64,000 bases of DNA from Coffea arabica (Eukaryota > Streptophyta > Magnoliopsida > Gentianales > Rubiaceae), in contig NC_092317.1 in NCBI RefSeq assembly GCF_036785885.1, forward strand, positions 2,544,501-2,608,500, written 5' to 3'. Below the pieces are notes generated by a model that saw only the letters and a list, made by a program, of their open reading frames with translations, made no database searches and was not told the DNA's origin. Numbering within the stretch: the stretch's first letter is position 1; each line of letters begins with the position of its first letter. Positions 34,741 through 47,600 of the stretch are shown here, in pieces. Position numbers and translations under genes: made by a program.

Positions 34741-35815
34741 CTGCAAGCATAGTCCATCCGGTGTTTTAGATTAGAAAGAAAACAAATAAATTAAAATTCT
34801 CCTCACGGCTGTACATCCAACATTAGGTACATCAACATGAACTTACTCAACAAGAGAGAGAGAGGGGGGGGGGGGAATGAAAAAATGAAAAACAGCAGCA
34901 ACTATGTTCAAAAGCCTGATGCAGTTCCAAGTTACTTCTCTCATCCTCTTGAACATTTAACGTTTCCACATTAAGCAAAATCTAAATCTAATTTCTGATC
35001 TGTTAAACATGATAGTCCAACTCGGCAAACTGTATAGTTACGCAAAAGATGGTGTCCACCATGACATTCCTGAAAAATGTCTTAAGCTAGCTTTGTCTAG
35101 CTCCTGTTAATTCTTATTAGATTTAGGTCCATTAAAGATGGATAGATTTAAGACCACAACGATATAATAGATCAACCATACAGCCAAAGAACATGGTTAG
35201 AGACAAGACTGAAGTGATATCATGATCAGCTTTTTTTTTTTTTTTGTGTGATATCATGGGCAGTTTTGTTTTATCTTCCTTTATTCGACTTTTTAGAAAT
35301 CACCAAAGCACATCCCCCGTTTCTTCAAACCCAAGTGATGTCCTATGAATAACTTCACCTCGTTACACTGATTGATCCCTTTTTCTCCAGGCTTATTTAA
35401 GATCTCTTACCTACCACACAAAATTTCACCCATCAAAACTTTGATATGCTCTATTACCATGTTTTCTGACCATCCCACGTTCGTGACTTTAACTAAATTC
35501 AAAAACCCCAATAATTAACCAACTAGAAATTAGATGGAAAGGAACAATCTTTCAAGGAGAACGAAATATCATCAAAGCTCACAACCTCAAATGAAGGGAA
35601 AGAAAAACGCAACCTTTATCCGAAAACCAGACAGCGTGTAGAAGCCAAAAGCATTTATTTCAGATCCAGAATCAAATATTACCTCAAGAACTAATTCAAC
35701 AGCTGCTAATCATAACCCTTTTCCAATACAACTAATGATTACGTTTGAAATCATGGGAAAAATAATCAGACTTGAACACATATAACGGGCAAAATATGAA
35801 TCAGATTGTATTTAC
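34741..35815 (-). other. 5' UTR intron of the RraA-like gene
   Basis: Donor AAG|GTAAAT at the high end and acceptor GCAG|GTG at 34741 on the minus strand. The sequence is non-coding apart from short noise frames. It contains a GA run followed by 12 G (about 34852-34875), unusual in this AT-rich window. The leader exon lies just above 35816, and upstream is spacer shared with the METTL22-like gene (about 36000-36841), which forms a divergent arrangement. Confidence 0.65.
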
Positions 35816-35999
35816 CTTGAAGGGAATGGGAGAAAGAATGCAGAGTATAGAGAGAGAAGGATGGGATAGCAGAGAATCAAGTGAGGTGAGAGAAGATGTC
35901 CTAAGATCATCAGCTGATTGTGGACATGATCAGGGGACTCTAATTATTGTGAATTTGTGAAGTCAAATGAGCACCCGCTTGAAACAGTGCCACGTAAGG

Positions 36000-36841
36000 G
36001 ACTGTTTGGCAACTGCGTTATTTAATCATGGATGGGTTAATAAAGTTTCAGGCCCTGTTTGGATCTGCACCTTTTCTTAAGAAAAAAATTAAATAAATAA
36101 AAAATTAGTTTCATGCCATTTCATGACTGAAGATTGGTCTTTTGAGTTTTTCGACGATTGCTTCATATAATGAAAACACATAGTTTGATCAAAATTAAGG
36201 ATTTAATCAGTTAAAAAAATAAATTTTAAAAGAGCTAAACTTTTTCTATGCTATACTAAATTCGTAAGATTTTGTTTCCATATCCTTATGTATGAGTTGA
36301 GTAATAATACATTATTTAGATGTGTAATTTGCACTCATAAAATTGTCAAATAATAGTAAAAAGCTTTAGAAGAAATAAAATTTCAAATACTCATTTATTT
36401 TTGAGTTCTAGATTGACGAGAAATATATATGTGTGTGCCAATATACATGTGTGTGCACCACAAGAATTAAAAGGAGAATGACTAAGGCAAACACATAAAA
36501 AATTATTTCCTTTTATTTTCTTCTGAAAATGAAAATCTGTTGGTTAAATTGAAATTTTCTTCTATCGATTTTTTTTCGATTTGTTTGGATAGTAACTTAT
36601 TTGTCAAAATTTATTTATTTGTATCATCAACTTATTTTTCAACTGCCATTTTATCTCACACGAATTTGCTGTCCACCTAAATTTACCTTGAACAAACACA
36701 TCGTAAGCCCAACAGGCCAACACCCCACACCCAACCCCACCCCCTGGGTGGAAAAAAGGAAAATGGTACCTATATTGGCACCAGTACGAGGAAACTAGCG
36801 GCAGTCAAAACTTCAGAAGTCGTGACAACCTGACTCTTGAT
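36000..36841. other. Divergent upstream region of RraA-like and METTL22-like genes
   Basis: It holds a GTTTGGAT-family MITE remnant at about 36583-36703 (GTTTGGATAGTAACTTATTT at the left, GAACAAACAC at the right) and a possible second start near 36055 (CCCTGTTTGGATCTGC). The 140 bp before the METTL22 start are C-rich (CCCCACACCCAACCCCACCC). No TATA box is obvious. Confidence 0.45.
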
Positions 36842-39800
36842 ATGGAAGGCGAAGACTCGTTGCGGCCACCGCCGGATTTTCGTGGCACATCGGAGTCGGA
36901 GGAGCAAGTCATGAGCGAAGTTCACCTGGGATGTCCTCCCGGCCATTCTGGCCCCCATATCTCCCACTTTATCATCTCTCTTCCGCCTTCAGTTAGAGGT
37001 AGGCCACTCTTCTATGGATTATCAATTACATAGTACTATTTGACCTTATAATACATGAGAAATTGTTTGTTTTTGTTATCACAAGCAAAAACTCAGGAAA
37101 AGAATTGAAAACAAATTGAAACTTGTTAAATGATCATAATGATTTCCACTGAGTTTCTGTGATTGATCATTGATAATAATTCCATGACCGCAATTTTGGC
37201 AGTGGATAGTTTCTGATTAACTGCAACTGCATTCTCTTGTCAAGTTTGTGGACTGTCGGGAGTAGTATGATTTGCTTCATGCGACTCTCGCGTGGGTTAT
37301 TTTCTGTGATACAGAAATTTCATGTCGTACAATGTCTTCTGCTGATTTTTTTTTTTTTTTGGAACTCTAATGTCAAGGCGGAGATGAACCCATTGAGGAT
37401 GATTATAGTGGTGAAAAGTTGAGTTTAGCGCGCAAAGAGTATGACTTGGATGGAGATGGTGATCTTATCCTAAAACGACGCACTAGTAAGTTGCCATATT
37501 TACAATACGGATTTTGTTTGACTTGTGCTCTCTTACATTTAAGGGCACTTGCAGGACAGGACTATATAGGGTCAATGTAACTTGTATAAATTAGCGTCGC
37601 GTTTCCAATTTTCATCCACGCCTAAACCAACATAGAAGATTATGAATTTTTTACTTTAGCTTAATTTCAATTTAGAAGAATGTGTTGGTCGTTTCAATGT
37701 TAGGTGAGCTTTTTTCATACATTGATTTCTTTCTAATATGAAGGACATTAAAACTTTGAGGTTTCCCTTCTCACTATGCTGGTAAAAAGTTTGTTTGCCC
37801 AATTTAAATGTATATTTGTGACGCATATTTCATTTACTTGCAGAACCACTGAGGGATTATTTTGTAGTTGCCATCAGGCATAACATTACTTCATCAATTC
37901 CAAGAGTTGGTCTGCAGGTATATATGTTTCACAGGTTACCTCTCTTCTCCTTTGTTCCATTCAGTTTTCTCTAAGTCCATATAGGTTTTTCACAGCATAA
38001 AGCTAAGTTTCTTTAGCTTTCAACAGACTGAAAGGATCAATCATCTTGTGGCAAGATCTTTTCCAATTATTACAATTGTTTTTGGTGAGCTCCGTGTAAT
38101 GCTCTCAACTCTTGTTCTTCAATTTTTGTGCTTGTCCTACCAGGTGTGGAAAGCAGAACTAGTGTTGGCTGACTTTGTCTTGCACAAGATGTTCACGTCA
38201 AAAGAGCTTGATGGAATTGTTGCAATAGAACTTGGTGCTGGTACAGGTAGAATTGATTCTTGTTTGCTCTATCACTAATGCTGAAAATGTTTCATTTAGA
38301 TGCCCCTAAGTAAGGATGAAACATTTAGTACTTGGCTGAACTTGGGATAGCAATCAAATGTTTCTGAGACAAATGGCATGATGATGATCTCAATTTCACT
38401 TGGCCTCTGTTTGATTCAAAGTTACATCATGAGCTGGAGTCATTTTTGCATTACATTGAGAAGACTTGAACTTTGCTTGAGAGTTCATTTTAGGTTTCTT
38501 TTCCTTTCTATAGTTTAACTTGGGATGCATTTTATTGCCACTTTATTCAAACCCCTAATTCTTGCCTAATAATGTTTTTAATCCATACATAAGAAACTAA
38601 CGAATCATCACTTGGGTTCTTGCTGAAGTCAATATTTGTCTTTGCTGATTGTGTCAGGAAAATGTTGAACCTAAACTCCAATTTGAAGTCATGTTGCTTA
38701 TATTTAGAATTGTAATTAGACTCCTGTCTTTGGCTCATCATACTTTCCAGAATGCTACTGGAATTCTACACTCCTGCATATCATTGCTGTATACCATTTG
38801 GAACACCATTTTGATGAAAAGATGTACTTCCGTGCTGAAATCATATATGTTTTTAGTCATGTTAGGTGATATCATTCCTAGCTTTGGTTGGTGATATTTT
38901 TTATTCCAGAATGCTTCTGCATCCTTTTAGCTGTGAAGTTCATTCCCACCATGAATCTGAAGCATCCGTAGATTTGCGTTATATGATTCTTTTTTAACGA
39001 CTTTTGCAGGCTTAGTGGGCATGTTACTTGCACGCGTTGCTCGAACAGTTTTTATAACAGGTGCAGTGATGTTCTTATTGAGTTTATAGAGAAGATTTAT
39101 GTTTTTTTTTTTTGGGTTAATTAAAGCTAATTTTGCATTGCTTATACTGCCAGTCTCATGAAGCCTTAAGAGTCATTTTTGACAGACCATGGTGAAGAAA
39201 TACTTGACAACTGTGCTAAGAACGTTCATTTAAATGCTGCAATTTTCCATCCTCGTGCTTCGGTTTATGTTCGTGAACTCGATTGGAATTGTTCATGGCA
39301 GCCTCAAGTAATAGAAGATTTAGAGTCCAAAGAGAGGTAATTGTGTTCAGTGAATTGATGAATTCCAGATAATTTAATTCCAGATGAATTCAGTAACTTC
39401 GTTATCCTTTTCATTCATCAAACTATCAAACTTTATTTTATGCTGGGAATTTTGTCCAGCTATATTTGGAACAAAACAGAGGTTGAAGAATTCTGGAAAG
39501 CTTCTTTCATTGTAGCTGCTGATGTTATCTACAGTAACGACCTAACTGATGCATTATTCAGTACTTTACACAGAATGATGTCGAAGTGTCCAGAAAAGGT
39601 ATCAGCATCAAAGTTGGAATAACAGTTAGGATTAAATTGTAGGGCCTTAATTGACCTTTCATCAGTCACAGTGATCTATGAATGGTAAAAGTCCCACTTT
39701 TGCAATTTGATTAGTTCAAGTATCTCTCTTATCTCAGGTTCTGTACTTGGCACTAGAGAAGCGCTATAACTTCAGTATCGATGATCTGGATGTTGTGGCG

Positions 39801-40095
39801 AATGGTTATTCGCATTTTCGAAGCTATCTTAGGGAGGGAGGTGAGCAGTAAGCAATGCAATGAATACCCAATGAATTTTTCTCTTACGTATAAAAATAGT
39901 TTTTAGCTGCTATATTTGAATGTGGATAGTTTCAATGATGATGCAGATAGTGATGGTGATCTTGAAAGTGGATCCTTGCATAGCTTTCTGGGCAAGCGCG
40001 TTGATCTCGCAGAGATTCCTCAATATGTGAGAGATTATGAGAGAGGAAATGATGTTGAGTTGTGGCAGATCATGTATGGAGAGAGGAAACAGTAG
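36842..40095 (+). CDS. METTL22-like protein methyltransferase (lysine methyltransferase family 16)
   Basis: Nine exons, 36842-36998, 37378-37485, 37844-37917, 38144-38246, 39010-39060, 39186-39336, 39460-39598, 39738-39840 and 39947-40095, close in phase to 344 residues. The seven-beta-strand methyltransferase fold shows motif I, IELGAGTGLVG, at residues 141-151. This is split exactly by the exon 4/5 junction, after GAGT and within the following Gly codon. The family's VAADVIY (D236 to Y239, a DxxY-type post-motif found in family 16 lysine methyltransferases) and a C-terminal VELWQIMYGERKQ follow. Human METTL22 methylates Kin17; the plant substrate is unknown. The N-terminus (about 1-80) is acidic and family-poor. 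A start at 36842 is the first ATG after the C-rich leader. Confidence 0.9.
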
Positions 40096-40950
40096 TGTCA
40101 TTTTGGATTAGGCTTGTTAAATTGTGTCTGTGGAGATCACATATGCTTGATCGAGATTTTTGAAGTTTCTGATTGAGCTTATCAGCTCCTATGGCTTTTC
40201 TTTTGTGCTGTCACTTGCCATCCTTTGCAACTCAGATTCCCCGGATTTATGGAAAGCACATGGCTTAAACCTGAAATTGCAATCCATCTCCAGTGTCTCG
40301 AATGGAACCTAACAACATGGATGAGTTTTTTTTTTTTTTTTGGGTTGGGGTTGAGCTAAATCCACACCCATAATGCATTAATGACTTGTACTATGAACAT
40401 TCAGGAGTTTGGATTTAATGTCACCCCTTTTACTCCCCTTTTTAATAGTAGAGGAGGAGACTTGTGGGTCCATTTGCTGGTGTAAAATATCATAATATAA
40501 TAAAAGAATCAATTAAAAATAAAAAAGCCTCGAATTTCAATTAGAAATTCGTTGGCTCTTTAGGATCTGCCCCCTTCAATTGCGAATTTTTTTTTCCAGT
40601 AAAAGAGAGTATGTCGATTAGTTCGTCTCTGGACTCGATCCTGAGTTGATCTTTCGACACATGGGTTGAACCATGAATGGAAACATAAGCCTTCTTACCA
40701 GTACACTTTTTGGGTAAGGCCATACAACATCAGTTGGCAGGTGACTTGGCTCATGTTCCTATTGATTAAATTGGATTTTAAAAGCAAAAATTCTTTTAAT
40801 GCATAAGGGATATTAATGTTTAACGCTTAAATGAGTACTTATTTGATTTCGTTATGTGATTAACATTTATTTGGATTGCCTCTCGAAAACACTATTGTTA
40901 ATAAAAACTTTATTGCGTTAATCAACTACCATTTTATTTTACGTGCACAA
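40096..40950. other. 3' flank of METTL22-like gene and spacer
   Basis: This contains the 3' untranslated region and AT-rich spacer. A T run followed by GGGTTGGGGTTG lies at about 40327-40352. No gene is recognised; the minus-strand frame at 40541-40723 has no family features. Confidence 0.45.
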
Positions 40951-41406
40951 TTGTCAATAAAGTTGCTACAAAAACACTTTCCTGGGAACACCCGGAAAGG
41001 CATCCATTCATACATAGCCTTCCTTTTAGTTATTTTAAAAGAACATCATTTGATGGGGTATTATCGAGATTTTTTTTAGAATGTGTTAAAGGTGATTTTA
41101 AGAATGATCTCGAATTTATCCAAAAATAATTTGAATAGTTATGAAAAAGTTGTGAAAAATAATAGGACGAGAACGGTATTGTCAATAAAGTTGCTACAAA
41201 AACACTTTCCTGGGAACACCCGGAAAGGCATCCATTCATACATAGCCTTCCTTTTAGTTATTTTACAAGAACATCATTTGATGGGGTATTATCGAGATTT
41301 TTTTTAGAATGTGTTAAAGGTGATTTTAAGAATGATCTCGAATTTATCCAAAAATAATTTGAATAGTTATGAAAAAGTTGTGAAAAGTAATAGGACGAGA
41401 ACTGTG
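40951..41406. repeat. Tandem duplication, 2 x 228 bp
   Basis: The unit starts TTGTCAATAAAGTTGCTACA at 40951 and again at 41179, running to AATAGGACGAGAAC each time. The two copies differ at only a few positions (for example AAAGAACATC against CAAGAACATC). Both copies hold the same frame (LSIKLLQKHFPGNTRKGIHS), but it resembles no known protein and ends in each unit. Confidence 0.9.
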
Positions 41407-41684
41407 CAAAGAGAAAGAGGAAGAGCAATCTGCATTAGAGGGGAAATATAGGTGTGGACCTAGGAAGGGAAAGAGAAAGAAAAGAGACATTTAGCAATCC
41501 ACATTAGAATCCTTGAAGAACAATTCCTTATACTATATAAGATTGATTTTTTGTCAAAGAATAGGTTGAATTTCAACCGCATAGGTGGGGGTTTTCTAGA
41601 AATGTGAATTGTTATGTATTAATTTAAAAGATTTAGGTACAACTTAACGAGGTATGTATTTGGGTATGTTTACTGAAATGATCT

Positions 41685-42170
41685 CATTTTAATACATTTA
41701 AAGTTGTCATTACTGAGCCATCTTGATATTGATGAAATGTGTAATGAGTGTGCAACCGTTTTTGCATTTTATACAACCCATATATGCTTATGTGCTGGTA
41801 TAATTACCGAAATATCCCTTAACTATCAATAATTCTCCATTTTAATACATTTAAGGTTGTCATTGATGAGTCATGTGGGTATTGATGGAATGTGTAATTA
41901 GTATGCAACTGTTTTTGCATTTTGTATAACCCATATATATTTGTGTGTTGGTGTAATTACCGGAATATCCCTTAACTACCAATTATTCCCCTTTTTAGCC
42001 GCAGATAACCGTTTGAAATGTTGCTTTGTCTGAAACGTTTTAATGGTTGGCGAACTGTTATGAATGTTAATGGTTTGGTTGGCACCCATTGAAATGTTGC
42101 TTTGTCTGAAACGTTTCAATGGTTGCCGAACTATTATGAATGTTAATGGTTTGGTCGGCACCCATTTCTC
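41685..42170. repeat. Two further tandem duplications: 2 x ~153 bp and 2 x 76 bp
   Basis: CATTTTAATACATTTAA begins at 41685 and 41838, and the following ~150 bp (GCAACCGTTTTTGCATTTT, then ATCCCTTAACTA) repeats with about 85-90% identity by eye. Then GAAATGTTGCTTTGTCTGAA begins at 42015 and 42091, with a 76 bp unit almost identical in both copies. Non-coding. Confidence 0.85.
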
Positions 42171-44030
42171 TATCATTTATAATTTGCATTTATGAGTCAC
42201 AAATGTTGTTCAGTTTATCCCCTTTCAACTTCAGGGATTAAGTTTTTCCTTTTTGCCTTTGTTTACAACGATCTGACTCATCTTTTTCTCTTTCATCCGA
42301 ACTCAACTCTGAAATTATCTATTATTTCATAATTAATTACACCCCAATTCAATTGCCGAACCGTTGGTATGTTAATGCCCAAACGGTTGATTATCAGTTT
42401 CTTCCTGTTCGCATTCTGGGATTGGGATAATTCTTCTTGGTTTCATACTAATCAGCTCAGAATGCTCTTCAATCGCAGCTACTCATGGTGGTTTAGCTTG
42501 AGGTTAGATTCCGCCCCCTCCCCAATTTTTCAGTTCATTCCTTAATTTTATCGTGTGTTCTTAATACCTGCAATTAGTGACTTTTATCGCGTTGCTAGCT
42601 GCAAGATAGCATTTTTTTCATAGATTCGGTTGCCCTCTGTAATTTGATTGGGTTGATTATAATCTTATAGGTTTGGAGCAACAGCAAGAAAGAGCTCTCG
42701 GTGGGGATTCTGGAATAAGGTTAGTTTTCTGTGTTGCTCATCCTTTCTGTATTATCACCGACTTTCAATTTGACACCGTTTTATTGTAACGTTGTGTGAA
42801 TTGATTGATTATATCGTTTATTGTTGATTTGGGTGTGAAGTGTTCACTTCACTTACTGCTAAATGTGTTCTTTATTTTATATTGTATGAGAACAAATTTT
42901 TATGCTGTATTCCATGCCCGAAATTGCTATAAAGTTAATGACAACTTAATCTATAATGAGAAGAAGCAATATGGGACTTGCATTCACTAATCTGTCAAAT
43001 GCAAGCTGGTCAAAGGTACCGATTAAACATGGGACCACATCAAAATGGATTAGCAGTGCTACAAGCGTACACAGTAACGGAGCACTTGAGAGATCTCCAG
43101 GAACTCAACTCTCGAAGAGCTCACTGTCATATCAAAGTACACAACCAACTATGTAACCACATCAACATCCTGAAATTCTGGCAGTGTAATAAGCGTAGCT
43201 GAAATAGCAGAAAAATCAGACTTTATCTCTTAAGGAAAGGCAATAGATGTCACAGTGACAGAAATGGAGACAAGGAAAAGAGTCGACCCAACCAATTTGG
43301 ACACCTCATCTTCTACAAAGTCCAGTGAAGGAACCAGTGGTGCAACACCTGCACAACAAAATGAAGGAATCGCCAAGAAGCAACACAACTGAGTACTTAA
43401 GGCTGCCTATTAAAGTATTTAAATTAGTCTACTACTATTACTATCACTAAATAAGGGACTGCATGGTGTCAGGATTATAACTATTACTCTCTTTGTTTTC
43501 AACAATCTTTGACTATTACTAATGTTCTCGTTTGACTACTTTATGGACTACTTTGTGGACTATTTTTTTTTGCAATAGTAACTGCTTCTTATTATTTAAT
43601 GGCTATTTCTTCTCATAATGTACTATTGTTTGTTCAACAAAAAAACCTCCTTCCCCACAAGCACGACACTCCCCCTAGTTTTGAAAATGAATTTGGGTTT
43701 GCTTAAACAGTGTGTCTTTTGAGTGTCTGTTTAAAATTTTACTATTAGAAAAAATGTTGGTATTCATCTAAAATATTTAAAACTTTCTATCCTTTCGAAA
43801 AAAACCTAGAATTTGTTTTTCTAGAACAGGCTATCCAAAATACCTAGTTATCCGGGCCATTACATTGTCTAATCGCACCAAAGAAAACTTTTTTTAACAA
43901 TCTTGTCTACACAACAAGCCCACTAGCCCAATGCCAAAACCCGTTCTACTCCAACCCAACCCAACCCAATGGTCACCTCCCCTCTCCTCCCAAAAACAAC
44001 GACCACTCCCCTGCCTTTGCCCAAAGGAAG
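42171..44030. other. Spacer with possible degenerate coding fragments
   Basis: Between 42950 and 43400 there are short frames that look coding-like: MQAGQRYRLNMGPHQNGLAV at about 43002, and an uninterrupted stretch VTEMETRKRVDPTNLDTSSS to IAKKQHN ending at about 43392. Splice-like GT words occur at 42501 and 42720. I recognise no family. It may be a relic of a duplicated gene or of a non-autonomous transposon that captured exons. Nothing intact is supported. Confidence 0.3.
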
Positions 44031-44112
44031 TATCGGTCGCTCTTGTCCTTCTCTGCCATCCACTTGCTGTTCTTCAGGGGTTTTTGAGGTGACAAATTTC
44101 GGCTAAAGATTG

Positions 44113-44628
44113 GTATGCACATTAGTTTCTTACCATTTTTGGTATATTTTTTCTTACATTGATTCTGTCCAGTGTATTTTACTTATCGATTGGGATTTTT
44201 GGGATATTGGCATTGTCTTTTCATTAATTTTCTAATCGTAGCAGAGCAGAAAAGCTTTGTGATTTGGTCCTAAGCTGAAAAGGGTCGTCCCGGACGATTA
44301 GGCTGGGGCGACTCACACGGAATTTTTGGAATCCGGGCGGGTTGTCACCAGTTCTGGAGTGTACTCCTAGACGAGTTTTTCCTCATAAAATTTAGGTTAG
44401 AAGCTAAAAATGGAAATCGTATTGAATGGTAGTGTTTGATTGGTTTTGTTGGACTGCAAGTGAAGCCTCCCGGGACCCTCATTTAGTTTCCTGTTTGAAG
44501 CCCAGTCACCTGCCATATCCATACGAATTTGAGAATCTGAACATATTTGTGCACTGAGTAACAGAATGCATGAAGCTGCATAGATGGCCTTCTGGTTTTT
44601 CTCAATGATGTTGACGTTGCTTTTTTAG
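44113..44628 (+). other. Probable 5' UTR intron of RPN3
   Basis: Donor GTATGC follows a CT-rich leader (from about 44030), and acceptor CTTTTTTAG lies 12 bp before the start codon. The inner region is T-rich like other introns of the gene. The two small frames here are noise. Confidence 0.55.
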
Positions 44629-44640
44629 GGTACATTGAAA

Positions 44641-47600
44641 ATGCCCGGAGACGTTGAGATGAAAGAGCAACCAGCCCCTTCAAATTCTGTCACCTCCACT
44701 GGCCCATCCACTCTGCAGCGTAATTCTTTCTGTTCTCATACCTTTTTACTGTCTGGCGTTCACATAGGTAAGTTTGGGCTTTAACCAGTCCTGATTCAAT
44801 ACAAAATCTGTGGGTTGTAGACTTGAAAGAGATAGCATCACTTATCGAGACCGGTACATATGCCCGGGAGATTCGGAGAATAGTGAGGGCTGTCCGGCTA
44901 ACTATTGCTTTGAGGAAGAAGTTGACGGCATCAGTGATTTCTGCGTTCTTGACTTATGCCCTCACACATGGATCCGAGGTGCATACACGGTTGTCCTCAT
45001 ACATTCCCAAGGTAAGAAAATAGGAAGTCATCTTTAAATTTGGTTCATATTTTGAATTTCAGTTTTTCGCTTGTTGATTTTTTTTAAAGTAAATTTTTGC
45101 TTTTGTTGTTTGTTCAGTGCTTTTTTGTGCATGAACTGGCAGTTATAGCATGTCAGTTTGTTGCTGAAGGAAGAATATTCGGTTTGAACGTGACTAGATT
45201 CTATTGTGTGCCATCTCATCAGTGGGGTGGGGCACTTTGCTTCTAAACTATTGCTGGAGTTTGGACGAATTGCATCTTACAGTTATCATTGTCACTTTGA
45301 CCTCATTTTTTTATAAATCTAGCAAAATTAGATAGGGCTGTTTGGTCTGTGGACATAAGATATGTGTCATCACATGCTAAATCAATCTTGGATGTCAAAT
45401 GCTAGTTGCATCATCTGTTCATATGAGCTTTTATGTGAAGCTGGAGACTCTAGCTATCCCACTAATTGAGCTTGTGATTATCATTGTCTCTATTGATCAC
45501 CATTAAGACGTATTCTGTTACTTTTAGCTATGGTTTTCTCAAAATGTGGCAACTATTTTTTTCAGTGCTTTTAGGTCTATGAATAGTTGGGAAGAGTTGA
45601 ATATAGGGTGCAGCGTGCAAAGTAGTCGTTGGAAGTGCAAAGTGTTGGTGAAATTAATGTAGAGGATGCAAGAAAAAGCATTTCCTTTACTCATATATGG
45701 TGACTTCTTTGGTTTCATCTTCTTTATCAACTTGAGAAAATAAAGCTTAAAATAAATCAAGTTAATATGCCCATATTCTGATTCTGCATTCCTCTGAGAG
45801 GAAGGTTAGCTAAGTTTTACTATTACTAGTAGCGCATTCATGCGTTATATTCCGAATATCAAATTACTAAGCTGGTTCCTTCACTTTTCTCATTACACGT
45901 CCAATTTCTGTTATTTTGCTACTTTTCATATAACTTTTACTGCATAAATTGTGTCTCCGTTTATATTTCGTGTAACATCACAGCAATGGAATTGACATCA
46001 GTATTCAAGCAACCAGACATGGGAATGATGTAGTTAAAGGTGGTTTAAGGGCATTAGATAAAGCATTGATCATATAGTGTATTAATCATGTTGTGGAATT
46101 TGTGGAAATGAATTTTGAAATATCGTCTAAACAATAGGAAAAGATTTAAGGGAATGACACTCTGTGTACAAACCCTTATCCAGGATTTTGGCAGAAATTT
46201 TATATTCAACAAATTGAACCAGTAGTAATTGGTTTGTCTTCAGTGCCTTCCTGTTAGTGCACTTGTTTTATTCCAATTGTATTGTCAAACAAATATGGTA
46301 GCCTTTTGAAATCTGCAGCTTGACAAAGTTGATGGTTTTTTACAGGATGATGAGCATGAAATGGAAGTTGATACGGCAACATCTGCAGTGCAATCCCCTG
46401 CAAAGCATTCTCTGCCAGAGCTGGAGATTTATTCTTATTTGCTTGTCCTCATATTTCTCATTGATCAGAAGAGATACAATGAGGTATGGTTTACATCACC
46501 TTCGCATGCTTGCACACTCTGATATAGTTCTTGATGTATGAAACTGCTTTCTCTCGTTCTTCTCAGGCTAAAGTATGCGCCTCAGCAGGCATTGCACGTT
46601 TGAAGAACCTCAATAGGCGAACTCTTGATGTTTTAACATCCAGGCTCTACTTTTATTACTCTTTGAGCTATGAACTTACCAGTGATCTTGCTGAAATTCG
46701 TGGGTGAGTTCTATATTACTTGCCATTTCTTATATCTGATGCCTCATAATGATAATTTGTATAAATGGTTCACAAGCATACAACAGCTATATTGTGGGTG
46801 CTTATTTTTATTTTTATTTTTTTTTGGCACTGTCTTTCTGTGCACGTGTGTGTTCTTGTGCTTGTGCATGTGCTTTACTTGTGTATCCTTTCCTTCCAAA
46901 ACTTTACCTAATAAACTTTAATTCGCAGAAATCTGCTTGCTCTGCATCGGATTGCAACACTTCGCCATGATGAGCTGGGTCAGGTTTGTAACCTGAAAAA
47001 CATGGCTATGGTTTTAGTGGCAGCTTTCATCATATATTCATACTTAGCAGCTCATTGATGCAGGAAACACTTCTCAATCTGCTGCTTCGGAATTACCTCC
47101 ACTATAATTTATATGACCAAGCAGAGAAATTGAGGTCAAAAGCACCCCGTTTTGAAGCTCATTCAAATCAACAGGTAAATCTAATAAATTTCTTAGTTTC
47201 CTCCATTACAGAATCTTCCCTTATGCATGGGATATTTTATCCCTTTTGGGACTTCTTGACTTTTCTGCACAAAAGGAGTGGTAGGATCTACTAATTAAAT
47301 TGGGTTAATTACTTTTACCTCCCCTCAGGTTTGGCCAGTGACAGGTTGAACCCTGACCTTTGGCCAAATTACAAGTAGCCCTTGTCCTGGATGGAGGATT
47401 GCTGGTTTGGCATTGTTCAAAGGACTTTAACAACCTCAAGATTTATTTGAACTGAAAAAAAAACGAAGAAGGAAAAAGATAAGAGTGCAAATTAAGAAAA
47501 AGATCAAGTCTTCTGCTATGTGTAAAGCACTTACCATGGATGTCGAGTATCCCTTCCATTGTGCCAGACCCAACCCCTCCCAAAACCAGTGGCCAATCTG

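Noticed and set aside
34727-34750. Upstream ATG extending the RraA-like protein by eight residues
   Set aside because: A consensus 3' splice site lies between that ATG and the conserved start, so those codons are intronic and leader sequence.
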